The notes under the pieces are model-generated. The model was not told where the DNA came from. It did not search any database and worked only from the letters and a program-made list of their open reading frames with translations. Shown here piece after piece: positions 12,264-24,087 of a stretch of 64,000 bases of DNA; positions within the stretch are counted from its first letter, which is position 1, and each line of letters starts with the position of its first letter. Origin of the DNA: Cyathus striatus (Eukaryota > Basidiomycota > Agaricomycetes > Agaricales > Nidulariaceae); contig JAOVFP010000014.1 in the NCBI GenBank assembly GCA_025738555.1, forward strand, positions 3,472,001-3,536,000, read 5' to 3'. The position numbers were made by a program, and so were the translations under genes.

Positions 12264-12934
12264 GTTACATACTGTACCACTCAGAAGGATGATAGGGAAG
12301 GTGCTGGGTTTAGCACAGAGAGAGCTACTGGTAGTATTACATAAGCTCGAGGTCAGAAGCGGAGAACTCGGACAGTGCAGAGGTGAACCTTGGCTTCAGC
12401 TTGTATGCTGTGCCCCTTGTGATTCTCAGTGGTTTGTATTTCAAGTGTGAGGTAGGAACAAGGTCAAGTGCGAAATACAGAAAGGTCGGAATAGAGGAAG
12501 GTCAGAATAGGGACCCAGAACTAAGGATGAAACCTTAGAGACAAGAGGACAGAGTATAGTGGTATATTCATAATCATAGTTGATATGAAAACTAAAGTTA
12601 CTTTACAGAAATGAAGTCTTAAATACTAAGTAACTAGTGGAGTAGTTTACTTTGAGCAGAGTATAAGGGTATAACTAGGGATAGGTAAACATGGAGTCAG
12701 CCACCATAGAGGAGTAGTGGCTGAAGAATGGAAGGAAAGGCTGTATGCAATATAGTGAAACAGATAGGAGTAGTAATAGAGGAGTAAGTTGAAATAATGA
12801 CATAGTGGATGAGCACAAGTAAGTCATTGATAAATCATGATGATGTATCTGACAATTGGTCAGAAATGTGGCCAATGCAAAAGTGCAGGAATGTTGGGAT
12901 AGTGTGGAATAGCAGATTCTGGACATGGATGTAA
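12264..12934. mobile_element. hAT-like non-autonomous insertion with 8-bp target duplication
   Basis: CACCAACT is present at 12256-12263 and 12935-12942. The inserted DNA begins GTTACAT and ends ATGTAA, a short terminal inverted repeat. Leaving it out joins EHPP-T to TNLGKPSHGK in frame, as expected for the host transposase. No coding capacity was recognised in the 671 bp. The superfamily is inferred from the 8-bp duplication only. Confidence 0.65.
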
Positions 12935-14255
12935 CACCAACTAACCTTGGCAAGCCATCACATGGAAAGCTGAAAGCTGATCAGTGGCTCACATTATTCA
13001 CAATATTTTTACCAATGATTCTACTAGAAATATGGTCAAGCCAGGATTATGAACCTGGGCCCACATTACTAACAAACTTTACTGACCTTGTGGAATGTAC
13101 CAATATTGTCTGTGCATACAGAACATCCCATGAACAGGCAGACATTTATATGAGAAGTTATATTCAGTATTGTCAATTATTCTCTCTGCTGTTTCCCAAT
13201 GTGCATTCACACCCATACCATCATTATACAATGCATATTGGTGATTTATTGAAATTCTGGGGTCCACTTATAACACTGAGTGAGTTTCAAGGCAAGCAGC
13301 ATAACAGAAAATTGCAATGAGTCAAAACTAATAGTCAACTTCATAAGTATTTCATAATGAAATTATTTTTGTAACCAACTAAACCATGCTTCATCAGGAA
13401 GTTTAGATTATACCATGTTGCATCAAGTCTGCTGCCAAGGCAGATTGTGTGGTTTATTCACTCAGTATTCTACAGATTCTCAGAAGCCTCATAGTACATC
13501 CACAAGTCCTTTAGGGAGTTGTGGCTAACAATGTGATTGATCACTGTCAATCATTTGAGGGACTTAGTGAAAATTCACCATTTGTATGACACAAAAGACT
13601 TATATTTCATTAATATTCATCTCTATATTACACTAATGCTTCAGTACTGAATATCTTATTAATCATGCCATGATTCCATGTGCTAAATATTATTCTGTTT
13701 ATGAACTACCCCAAAATTAAGTAGAAATGACCACTAGCAATCAGCTAAATACCTACTAGTTCAGTACTTACAAAAGACTGAGTAGTGTACCAGTTAATTA
13801 CATATTGTTAATGAGCTCAGTCATATGTAGCACTTGCCATTGGGGACCTTGAGGTAATAGTAATACATTTGATTTGATTTGAATTTTTATTGATTTTTAC
13901 TACAGTAATAATTTCAGTCCTTCTTTGATTTCACACTTTTCAGCATTGATTTCATTCCAGTTGTTCAATGATTTCAAACTACAGTATATACAAATGGTTT
14001 CTAACTGATTACTGGTAAGTATTGATTCCACATTGACTAATTTTGCAATCAATCAACCCTCTGGTGGTGAAACATTGCACACTCCCACTGCTTACTGACA
14101 GTGATCAATCACATTGTTAGCCATGGGCTGCTAACTTTTCAAGTTCCTGTCGAGTTTTTCGAGTTGCAGTCAAGTCTTACCTAAGTTATAGTTGAGTTCC
14201 ACTTTTGAGCTTACTTAACTTTTTCAAGTCAAAGTTAAGTTACCTCAAGTCACCA

Positions 14256-15235
14256 GTGGCTATCTTTCTGATCAATTGCTGTCACTGACTACTGGGGGGT
14301 TGCAATGTTTCGTCACCGAGAGGGTAATTGATTGCAATTTGGGTCTGGCATGATCAATAATTAGTTTTGCAATCAATTAGAAATATGTAGGTAGAAATCA
14401 TTTGAAATATAATTGCAATCTATCAATGGTGTAAAGTGTGAAATTATTGGTCAAATGGAATCAATGCTATGTGCAAATCAATAAAAATGAAATCAACAAG
14501 AATTTAAATGCAATGCTTCAAATAAATGGTCCCCAACAATGATCTCAACGTACAAGTAGGGTTTTTAACCATGTGTGCATAACTGGTAGGCTATTCAGCA
14601 TTGTATAGCTTATGCACTTTATTCTATTTAACCTCTATTTCGCTACCTTTACCATGGACTATGAAATAAAGGACATGTATCTTCCCTTAAGTCTTCACGT
14701 ACTTACACATTACCAGTGGTTTAGCACAAGATTCAGTCAATGTAAAATTATTTAGTGTTTAAACAGCAATGTTATGAATAATCTAGCAAGCAATGTGTAG
14801 ATGAAGGGGAAGATGCGCAAGTCAATTTTGCGAAGTCCATAGTAGAACGGAATAGAGGTTAAATAGAATTAAGTGCATAAGCTATACAATGCCGAATAGC
14901 CTACCAGTTATGCACACATGGTTAAAAACCCTACTTGTATGTTGAGATCATCATTGGGGACCATTTATTTGAAGTGTTGCATTTAAATTCTTGTTGATTT
15001 CATTTTTGTTGATTTGCACATAGCATTGATTCCATTTGACCAATGATTTCACACTTTACACCATTGATAGATTGCAATTATATTTCAAATGATTTCTACC
15101 TACATATTTCTAATTGATTGCAAAACTAATTATTGATCGCGCCAGACCCAAATTGCAATCAATTACCCTCTCGGTGACGAAACATTGCAACCCCCCGGTA
15201 GTCAGTGACAGCGATTGATCAAGATGATAGCCATG
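14256..15235. mobile_element. second foldback element, about 420-bp arms
   Basis: The left arm (about 14256-14680) and right arm (about 14860-15235) are reverse complements through GCTGTCACTGACTAC, GGGTTGCAATGTTTCG and GTCCCCAA blocks. The centre, about 180 bp, is unique. It sits inside the AAGTTCC repeats of the MULE at 14125-17806. No coding sequence and no clear target duplication were found. Confidence 0.65.
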
Positions 15236-16079
15236 ACTCCTCAAGTGGCTTTTTCATATTTCAAGTGGACTTAAGTTCCTTGCATTTTTTTTTTTTTGGA
15301 AAAGTCAAGTTCCCTCAAGTAAACTTAAGTTCACCACTTATTATTTTTTTAAGTGAAATTCAAGTTCCTTTGAGTCAAGTTTAGTTACTCACTTGTATTT
15401 TTTGAGTGAAAGTCAAGTTCCCTCAAATCAAGTAGAGGGGATGCTAACATTTCGACCTCCTGTTAATTTTTTCGAGTTAAAGTTAAGTTTTTTTGGTGAA
15501 AGTCGAGTTCCCTTGAGTTATATTAAGTTCCAATCAGGTGAAAGTCGAGTTCCCTCAAGTTATATTTAGTTCCAATCAGGTGTAAGTTGAGTTCCAAATA
15601 TTCTAATTTTGAAAGTTCAAGTGTACAGTAAGTGTACACTAATCATTCCCATACCCCTGCCCAATGTTTTCTACAGCTCTGCTCAAAAATTCCCATGCAC
15701 TCTGCCCACCTTTATTTACACACATTTGCACATGTGTTGTACTATTCATCACTTACATCAACACAAATATTCATCACTGCAACATCAACATGTGAACACA
15801 TTGTGGGACTATTGATGAGCACTCTTCCTAGTCATTATCCTTAACACTGAGCAAGTCTTTTCTTAAATTGTTAGCTCAGTTCTTGCTCTTTTTCTTTCAG
15901 TTTTTTGCATCACTTAATGTAAGTTGTTATACACATAGTAGACCATATTATATTAAGTAATAATGTAAATAAACTTATAAAAAATGCGAGTTACATTTTT
16001 ATGTAATTCTTTATAATAATATGTTCCATGCTTTGTACAGTAGATTATGTGATTTGTTGGAAAAGTGTATCAATTGTGT

Positions 16080-16680
16080 GGGAAAGTAAGAGCGGAGGCA
16101 TGGGAAACTATGAGCAGGAGGGCAGGAGATAATGAACAGAGGTCGGAATGATAAGCGAAAGCGTGGGAAAAATTGAGCGAGGATGCGGAGAGCAGTGAAC
16201 AATAGAAGTGGAGGTGTGGGAAGTAGAAGTAGACAGTAATGAGCACCAGAAGTGAAAAGCAGAGGCATGGGAAAATATGAGCGGGAGGGCAGGAAAGTGA
16301 AAAGAGGTCGGAATGATCAGCTAAAGCATGGGAAAATGTTGAGGGAGATGCAGATAGCAGTGAACAGCAGAAGTGGAGGCATGGAAAATAGAAGTGGACA
16401 GCAGTGAGCATTAGAAGTGAAAAGTGAAGGCATGGGAAATTATGAGCAGGAGGGTGGGAATGATGAAAAGTATGGGAAATTGTGAGCGGATTAGAGGAGA
16501 AGCAAAAGCATGGGAAATCATGAGTGGGAGGGCGAGATAGTATGAGTAGAGATCAGAATGATAGCAGAAGCATGGGAAATTATGAGCAGAGGTGCAGGCA
16601 ACAATGAGAATGTGCAATTAATAGGAAATGAATAAACATTAAATTATAAGCATGGGAAACAGCAAGCAGGGGGGTGGGAA
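16080..16680. repeat. tandem GGCATGGGAAA...ATGAGC repeats
   Basis: About ten degenerate units carry GCATGGGAAA, a short A/T step, then TATGAGCGGGAGGGC. Related units occur singly or in pairs at 28690-28745 (opposite strand), 38590-38700 and 41700-41850. They mark ends or subterminal parts of a dispersed element family that includes the MULEs at 14125 and 34455. Confidence 0.6.
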
Positions 16681-18543
16681 ACAACACAAACTACTCTATA
16701 ATTATTGTAAGGTACTCATACAATACAGGTATACAACTTGCTTATTTTTCGAGTAAAAGTTAAGTTCCCTTGAGTAAAGTTAAGTTCCATCAAGTTGAGT
16801 TGAGTTCCTTGCTTATTTTTTTTGAGTAAAAGTTAAGTTCCATTGAGTTCCTCACTTAAGCTAAATTTGAGTGTCAGTCAAGTTACCATCGAGCTACCTT
16901 CAAGTGGTAAATGACAACTCAACTCCACTTGAATTTGAGTTGAGTTCCATTTGAGTTTGAGTTCCAGTTAAGTTCCTACTTTAAGTTCCTCAAATTCCAT
17001 TACTAAAAACCCATACTTTATTATTGTGCTCATTGTTGTCATGATCTCTTAGCTTGTTGTTTACCACACCCACCCCTGCTGCCAGGGATGTGTAAAAATA
17101 GTGCCATCACATCAGCCATCAAATCCCTGATAACTCCACTCACTTCTGATGCATTGATGGTGATCACATCATGCTTCTTTCATTATCATGCTCAACAGTG
17201 AGCACATATTTTGTGCATTCTTCTCTGAGTTTTTGGATTCTTCCTGTGATTTATTTTTTAAAATATGAAGTTAGTTATTTTGTATGTAATATAACATCTT
17301 GGTTGCATAAACATGGTGTACTGTGCTTACAGAAAATATAACATGAATAATAATAATTTCAGCATTTCATACTATTTCATAGGTAATTTAGCTGTACTGT
17401 CAATGTATTTGATATACATTTGTATTCACAAAAAAATTGGGAGGAATCACCCATGAACTCAACTAGAAATGAAAAAAATGGATGCTCACTGTTTATGACA
17501 ATGACAAGGCACATGAATGCAATCAAATGCACCATGGAAAATAATGTGCAGCACTCATTGATCAATTGATGGAGGCAGAGGCATCAGATCAAATTAATGA
17601 TTGACATTCAGGGGCGTGGGAAATAATGAGTGCGGAGGCGCAATAGTAAGTGAACATTAATAGTAATCCATAGCAGTGTTGGAATCTCTGTCATAAACCA
17701 TACAATTTACATTTTTCGAGTTACAGGTAAGTTCCGAAGTTGAGTTCCACTTGAGTTCCAGTTGAGTTCCATTCAAGTTACCAGGAACTCGAAAATTTGA
17801 TGGCCCGTTAGCCACTGGTGCTTTAGGATGGGCACATAGAAAATTCCAGGCACACACAAAAGTGAGCATGATTGAGCATGCTATGCTCAAGGCCAAATTT
17901 TCATGCACAAAAGTGAGTGTGAGTGAGTGTGTCACACTCAATGTATTCATTTTAGTTCTAAATGGCCCATTTGTGAGTCAAAAAGAGTGTAAATCAAATG
18001 TACATACTAGTGTTGTATGACTGTGTCTTTTTGTGAATGTGAGAGAGGTTTCCAATCAAGATATGAAGTCAAATATTGAAGAATAATATTTATATTTCAT
18101 GCTCATGTTCATGCTCAAGGTGTGAGTGTGAATTGAGTGTGCATGCACACATCACACTCAAGATTTTACTTCATTCTCAGGGTCAACATCTCACGCACAG
18201 GGTCCATACATTCATGCACAGGGTCTGAGTTTTCATGCTCAAGGTCATCAACTCACACTCAAGGTCTGTCAACTCACACTCAAAGTTTTTACTTCATGCT
18301 CACAAAAAAATTATATATTACATTGATATTTTGGCTTCACTTACATGTGGGAGGAAAAGTAAGTTGCAAGTGTAATATTTGTGAGCATGAATAGGAATAC
18401 CAATCACACTCATGCTCAAGTTAAAGAACCTTCAGTGTGAGTGTAATATTTGTGAGTGTGAATAGAAATACCAATCATGCTCACACTCACACTCAAGTTA
18501 AAGGACATTGAGTGTGAGTGTAATATTTGTGAGTGTTGATATG

Positions 18544-18918
18544 TGTTAGCGACAGACGAGTAAAATACTCGAAGCCGAACTTAAACACTTGAACATGAGA
18601 AATAGATGAGTCTTATTACTAGTCTGGAATAAACTAGCACAAGAATATTGAATACTAACTAAGAATAACCATATTTATAGAAAAAGTCCATGAGGGAATC
18701 GCATGTAAGTATCCTACACTACAACACATGTTTACTGTGCTTCTACATTAATAACTCATGTTATACATATGGCTGAACTGTGTAACTGTGCCCACAGTTA
18801 TGATGAGTAACATATGTTGATATGCATGGTGTCCGCATTGTAGGTCATGTGACTAGTCACATGACATAGATAAGATAGTGATTAGATAAAAGATTAGATA
18901 AATGACGAAATCCTAACA
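18544..18918. mobile_element. solo LTR, 375 bp, with 5-bp target duplication
   Basis: It begins TGTTAGCGAC and ends AATCCTAACA, giving the terminal inverted repeat TGTTAG/CTAACA. ATATG is duplicated at 18539-18543 and 18919-18923. This is the signature of an LTR retrotransposon that recombined down to one LTR. Copia or Gypsy origin cannot be told from the LTR alone. Confidence 0.85.
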
Positions 18919-19085
18919 ATATGCCTGACAAATGTACAATGTGTATAAGCATATTTTTTGCGATATCTACATAATATAAATCACTCACCTGCAATCACAT
19001 TTGGATTATCTAAGCATTGGAGTGAGGTCCGAACTGCCAGCAATCATGCTATTTATAGTCACACTCACTAAGGACATAGTAAACA

Positions 19086-19640
19086 TAGAAGCAGTTGTGA
19101 TTATAGTAAGGGATGAGCAGGAAAGTGTGTATATAGAACCCCAGTGGCACTTGATTCACCATAAGTGTGCAGTAACACAACATGTCTAGATCATGGGATG
19201 GTTCCCCCAGTACTACACACCCAAAGAAGCCAGTACTATCAAAGTGCCCATCAAGTGCCAATGACCCTTACCATCACTCTGGACTCAAGCCAAATCAGCC
19301 CTCAGCATCTTGTGAAATTACATCTTGACCCAATCTGCTGATCAAAGTGAACAGACCATAGATCCGAAGCCATGCTTGCCAATAGTTCTATCTTTAGGCT
19401 CATTATGCACTAGGCATTTAGGAATGCACATCAGCTAATAAGTGCATCTCTATTATCACATGCACCCATCCCCTTCAAGATGATATGACCAACATTCTCC
19501 TATCCAGACTTTACCTCAAGAGGTGGCAGATCCACCAATCTTGGAACATAGGGACTTTGTAGCAACCCTGATTTTGAATGATTCCGAGCTTTGGCAGTTT
19601 AATGGCATCATCTTCAGAAGTTCAGATCAGCTTAGATAAT
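19086..19640 (+). pseudogene. decayed ORF of unknown mobile-element protein
   Basis: One plus-strand frame reads ESVYIEPQWHLIHHKCAV, then WFPQYYTPKEASTIKVPIKC, and later QEVADPPILEHRDFVATLIL, with several in-frame stops between, most of them TGA. The word VADPPILEH recurs on the opposite strand near 20757-20728. No family was recognised. It lies inside the MULE at 17830-22326 and could be the remains of its own gene or of a captured one. Confidence 0.4.
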
Positions 19641-20757
19641 GTAACGGCAGGTTGGCATATCTGCCCAAAATTTCATAGATAAGTTGTGTCTATGTTCATT
19701 GATAAAATCAATTTCAGTTATTTTGCCATTGGTGCATTGCTCCTTTATTCAACTAACGTATTTAGATTCTTTGTAGCATATAAATTTTCATGTAATAAAA
19801 TGGTATCTGTTGTGAGTTGGTTGCAAGTGACAAAGGTGAATGAGAAGTTTGAAAAGTGTTATTCACTGAAATACCTTTCACATGGCAGTTTCCTTCGATG
19901 GCACACTCAACCATCTTGAGCAAATACTCAATATTCCAACCGAAAGATTCTGTGTTACAAAATATGCGGTGGGGGTTGGGGACATCTGTGGTACCAACAG
20001 TGTTGAGAAGTTGGTTCTGGGTGTTTTCATATATGTGCAACCACTCAAGAGACTTCAAACTGGCATTGTAATACTAAATATGAGTGGTTGTGTCTTGTTA
20101 GTGTAAAAATAGAATATGTACCATATAACTCACATAAGGTGCTCTCTGGTGCAATATGTGCAAACCTTCAATCTTCTGACAGAATTGCAAATGGATAAGT
20201 GTTTGGTTTTGCATGTAATGTGTTAAAGGCTGCATGGCATATTATTGCAAAGTAGTATCTAACTTCTTGAGTATACTGATGCAGGGAGCACAAGGGCCAT
20301 TTTCATTTGAGACTTTTGCACATAAATAAGACTAGACATGTAGCTTGGAGATTGTTGTCAATGTTCAAGATGAGATCTTCATGTGCAAAAAATGATGTGA
20401 TATTCAATACTGAAAAGATTGACTGTATTTGCATGCAAGGAGGGGCCAGTATGTACACCACTATCTACCAATATGATTTGCCATGGAGTAAAAATTTGTG
20501 ATTCTGTGGTGATGATGAAAAATGTCAAAACAACATGTCTTGCAATGCAAGCTCAAAGACAATGTATGATGCAGATAAGTGGTAAGTGAAGGGTAACATG
20601 AACACATAACAGCGGAGAATGTGCCAGTGCTGCAAAGGGTTGGGAACTGGCTGCTGTCAGAGATTCAATATGGAAGACCATAATAGTCCTTATTTAGGGG
20701 GGGAGGGGGGGGGAGGGTACTTCAGGATATGTTCCAAGATTGGTGGATCTGCCACCT

Positions 20758-21239
20758 CTTGCTTTACCTCCTGAGTGTGCACCTCCCTCCTCCCAGTGTC
20801 GTAGTTAATTACTCTATCTAGACATATTTTATACCTGTACAGTACCTTTACAGTACCTAAGAACTCCGCTTTTTCTGTAGTATATAAGGCTTGCAAACTT
20901 GCTCATGTAGAACCAAGAAATCCTGTACAAATTCTTCTGCTATTAGTGCTACTTAGTGTATTTGTAACAATCCATTTAACTTCCAAGTGTAATAACCCGT
21001 GTGATCTAAGCCTCTCCAGGACCTCAAAAGAGTTTAGTAATATTAATAGTAGTTACAACAAGCATCTTAGTTTACAAGCAAATATACTAGCATGTTCATC
21101 CCCCCTTTTGCCTGGAATTACCTTGTGTATTCTGCAGATATTCCCCTGGACTCGCACTTGCTTGACTGTTAGCAAGAGTAAGTGATGACCCTTACATAGT
21201 TTCATAGCTATTACTCCCTAGTAACCTTCTTTGCCCTTT
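20758..21239. other. promoter-like or LTR-like stretch, unassigned
   Basis: It contains AGTATATAAGGC near 20880 and CpG levels above its surroundings. It lacks TG...CA termini and direct repeats that would prove an LTR. No gene was found in it. Confidence 0.2.
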
Positions 21240-21639
21240 TAGTGTGAATAGAGATACCAATCACACTCACTCTCAAGTTAAAGAACATTGAGCATGAGTG
21301 TAATATTTGTGAGTGTGAATAGAAATACCAATCATGCTCACACTCACACTCAAGTTAAAGGACATTGAGTGTGAGTGTAATATTTGTGAGTGCAAATAAG
21401 AATACCAATCACACTTATGCTCAAGTTAAATACAAGTGTAATATTTGTGAGTGTGAATAGAAATACCAATCACGCTTGTGCTCAAGTTAAAGGATATTGA
21501 GCATGAGTGATATTTGTGATTGGTATTCCTATTCATGCTCACAAATATTACACTTGTATTTAACTTGAGCATAAGTGAGATTGGTATTCTTATTCACACT
21601 CACCAATATTACACTCATGCTCAATGTCTAGTATTCTAT

Positions 21640-21885
21640 CTTGTATTGCTCTCTGCTATGCTGTGAAGCCCCCTTCTTCGTTGTGAATTTCCCTGCTTCA
21701 TTGTTAAGCCCCCTTCCTCATTCTGAAGTTCCCTACTTCACTGTAAAGTTCCATTCTGTGTTTTTTCATTTCCCAAAGTCTCTGCTTCACTGTGAATTCC
21801 GCTGCCTCGTTCTGAATTTTCCTGCTTCATTGTAAAGCTTCCTGTATTTTTCTGAGCCCCATGCTTCATTATAAAGTTCCCCTGT
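21640..21885. repeat. minisatellite of about 28-bp CTTCATTGTGAAGTTCCC units
   Basis: Around eight imperfect units of CTTCaTTGTgAAg-TTCCCtG follow one another. The open frame across them is a by-product of the repeat. It lies just inside the right subterminal repeats of the MULE at 17830-22326. Confidence 0.6.
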
Positions 21886-22946
21886 TTCTACTATTCAATA
21901 TACTCCATTCTCTAGCTCTATAAATTTCTAACTGTTAGTCTGGATTGCTGCTACACTCTCTGAGTCATTTTCTCAACCTGTAGATCATTTGTACACTCTC
22001 TGAATCATTTATATACACTCTAACTTATATCTAAACACTCTGGATCATTGGTATACCTTTTAAATCATTATACACTCATAAAGTAGACAATAACAATAAT
22101 ATATATATAAAACCCACTGGTTGTTCTTCAATTATTACATTACAGTGCTTAGTATATACCAAATTGTATTAAATACATGCTTTACTATACCTAGTATTCA
22201 GTATGTAGTTTATATAAAACAGCCAGTTGGCTCATGCTCATAAAAAGATTATTCACGCTCATGTATAGAATATTCACACTCAACTCATGCTCACTTTTGT
22301 GCGTGCCCAGAATTTTCTTGCTGCCCCTTTAGGACTGATTCAAAAGGCATTGAATATCTTTAAATCTGAAGCCACTCATCATGACACATGTGATGATCAA
22401 GAGTGTAACTCCCTAATGCCAACAGAAGAATATAATGTTATTTCTTCACATATCAACTTCCATTCCATGATCAAAGTTTGCCACTACAACAATTTTCCAC
22501 ATCCACTGAATGCTAATGTCCTGTCACCATGGGGAAAATTACTTCACCAGATTATGCACAAGCACTGTATCTATTCAACATATGTTATCCACAGCGGCAA
22601 TAGCTCAATTATCTTTATTAACAATGAGGCACAGATTTGCTCAGGATTTATTGAAGCTATTTGGACCTTTGAAGTCTCAGGAAACTGTCATACTTATCTT
22701 ATACTTCAGTTACCAACTCCCCTTAATGCTGAGGATGCATTGAAGAATCTCTACACTTCAAAACCTGGACTGATGGCAGGACTTGTCTACAATTCTTTTA
22801 CAAACAAGCATCCAGTTATCAATTTAGATCAAATACAAGCTCATGTTCCATTCTATCAACAGCCTGCAGGTTCTTTTGGGATTTCTTCAGAAACTATGGT
22901 ACTTGTAAATAGTTTACATAGACAACAACAATAGATAAATCAAATA

Positions 22947-23292
22947 CTGGAGACTTTCAACCAATTGTTCGGTCATGCATCATGCAGGGCCTCTGAACAG
23001 AACAATTTAGTCCGGTTGTCATGCATCACAGGCAGCTGTGAACAAAGGTTCTGTGAAACTAAAAGACTGATTTTTTTTCCGAAAAACTTCAATGATTTTT
23101 CACAAATACAAGTGCTCTGTTGGTCTAATTTCCCTTCAAAGTCTTCCAAGACTGTAGAAAATTTCTATGATCACTGTGAGATGCAAACAAATTTTATGCT
23201 AGTCACACTTCAAATGGGGAGGTGAACAGAACAATGAATGAACTTTTGTGTCATGCTGAAAAATCACCGAACAATTGGTTGAAAGTCTCCAG
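22947..23292. mobile_element. TA-flanked MITE, 346 bp
   Basis: TA occurs at 22945-22946 and 23293-23294. The ends CTGGAGACTTTCAACCAATT and its reverse complement at the right are perfect for about 27 bp, up to GTTCGGT. The TA duplication suggests the Tc1/mariner superfamily. It lies just past the stop codon of the Plavaka-like transposase. Confidence 0.75.
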
Positions 23293-23734
23293 TATATTCA
23301 TTGTATCAAGATTAAAAAGTGGAGCTTAAAAGCCAAAAGAGAAACGATAATAGATCACAAATAAAGGCAAAATAACAGGGGGAAAGAAACAGAAATGAAG
23401 TAGGAAGAGATACCAAGTAGATTATAGGGAAAACGATCCACCAGTTAGAGAAGGCAGGATTACCAACTTGTGCACAATGTTCATGACTCAAAATGAGAAG
23501 TGGCTATGTAGTGACTAGTATCACTGATATTGTGGAAAGATTCAGTCATAGTCTGACATAGCCTGCAGCATGACATCGTTATGAATCTCAGATCATGCAA
23601 AACAAAGACCAGTGCCTCAAGGGTATAGCAACTAACTCCTCTTGACACAATGAAAGACTTACCTATGCTTGGTTTGCCACCATAACTGTGCCTTTGAAGT
23701 TCAACTATTGCTTTCAAAGGTACACAGTTCAGCT

Positions 23735-24045
23735 CAACTCATTGTGACATACTGTACCAATATGACCATGTGTTCACCACTTTTCAGTGTGATGGCCATG
23801 AATGCTTGGACCTTCTGTTCAAAGGGCTATGTGAGGTGTGATGGAAATTGTAACTGTTCATGGAATTTTATGCAAGCAAAGTGAGCCACCCAAAATTCAA
23901 CCTTAACCCCAATTTTTTTTTGTACCTCTGTTCAAACAGCTCCGTGATGCATGACAAACAGGACATCTGTTCCTGTTCATGGCCCCATGTGATGCATTAC
24001 TGAACACGTGGTTGTATTGGTACAGTATGCCACCAATCAACTTAC
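23735..24045. repeat. inverted repeat pair
   Basis: The stretch GACATACTGTACCAATATGA with CATGTGTTCA (about 23745-23778) recurs in reverse complement at about 24003-24035 (TGAACACGTGG, TTGGTACAGTATG). Probable ends of another small non-autonomous element; exact borders were not fixed. Confidence 0.45.
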
Positions 24046-24087
24046 ATGACAGGTTCCACTACTGTTCGAAACCTGACAGAAAATAAC

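Larger units (their letters stand above)
14125..17806. mobile_element. Mutator-like element (MULE), 3.7 kb, 9-bp target duplication
   Basis: It is flanked by GTTAGCCAT (14116-14124) and GTTAGCCAC (17807-17815), a 9-bp duplication with one transition. The left end GGGCTGCTAACTTTTCAAG pairs with the right end GGGCCATCAAATTTTCGAG (reverse complement), and both continue into AGTTCCTG. Subterminal DNA is built of many AAGTTCC/GAGTTCC and CAAGT words (14140-14250, 15236-15610, 16740-17000, 17700-17790). No transposase was recognised, so it is probably non-autonomous. Confidence 0.65.
13521..17815. mobile_element. MITE with TGGCTAAC termini, itself interrupted by a MULE
   Basis: The left end GTGGCTAACAATGTGATTGA (13521) is the reverse complement of the right end at about 14095-14124, continued at 17807-17815. 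It was therefore one element of about 600 bp before the MULE at 14125-17806 entered its last nine bases. The right half is a diverged relative of the foldback element at 14256-15235 (shared GATTGATC and GGGGACC blocks). Leaving it out joins the host transposase frame F-R-E to G-A-L-G-L. A target duplication was not found. Confidence 0.55.
17830..22326. mobile_element. Mutator-like element (MULE), 4.5 kb, 9-bp target duplication
   Basis: It is flanked by CTTTAGGAT (17821-17829) and CTTTAGGAC (22327-22335). The left end is GGGCACATAGAAAATTCC. The right end, read inward, is GGGCAGCAAGAAAATTCT. Both continue into GCACGCACAAAAGTGAGC-like sequence. The same two distinct ends bound the 294-bp MITE at 39096-39389, so this is its larger relative. 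Subterminal repeats of GTGAGTGTGA/GCTCATGCTCA lie at 18080-18540 and 21240-21620. Inside are a solo LTR and a decayed ORF; no MULE transposase was recognised. Confidence 0.75.
8700..22934 (+). mobile_element. Plavaka-like (CACTA-type) transposon remnant, interrupted by nested insertions
   Basis: Two plus-strand genes, described separately, lie in order: a companion ORF (about 8870-9715) and a transposase-like gene (9988-22934). Insertions split the second gene at 10840-11844, 12264-12934, 13521-17815 and 17830-22326. Reading across each junction after leaving out the insertion gives continuous protein, which supports a single original element about 6.5 kb long. Terminal inverted repeats of the host element were not located. 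CpG depletion and many TGA stops show that it is old. Confidence 0.65.
9988..22934 (+). pseudogene. Plavaka/CACTA-like transposase gene, split by four insertions
   Basis: The pieces in order are: 9988-10360 (cysteine-containing N-terminus, CTCETFQCYKVKSRD); 10428-10839 (LIAWLHIACGLSRATCDCTL, then CCPECFKHYPINNIP, then DFNSWLKYFLSCPGVEDT); 11845-12263 (MHNWLEGVLQHHVCHKW, then PSWIEHPPT); 12935-13520 (TNLGKPSHGKLKADQWLTLF, LLKFWGPLITLSEFQGK); and 22327-22934 (DQECNSLMPTEEYNVISS to a TAG stop). These blocks match the order in basidiomycete CACTA/Plavaka transposases as I know them. There are in-frame stops (TGA 10756-10758 after GGTK; TGA 13318-13320 after KLQ, where arginine fits) and at least one frame change near 11900. 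It cannot encode a transposase now. Confidence 0.65.

Noticed and set aside
13521..17815. A target-site duplication for the TGGCTAAC MITE
   Set aside because: Flanks AGGGAGTT and TGGTGCTT do not match; only the inverted ends and the restored frame support the element.
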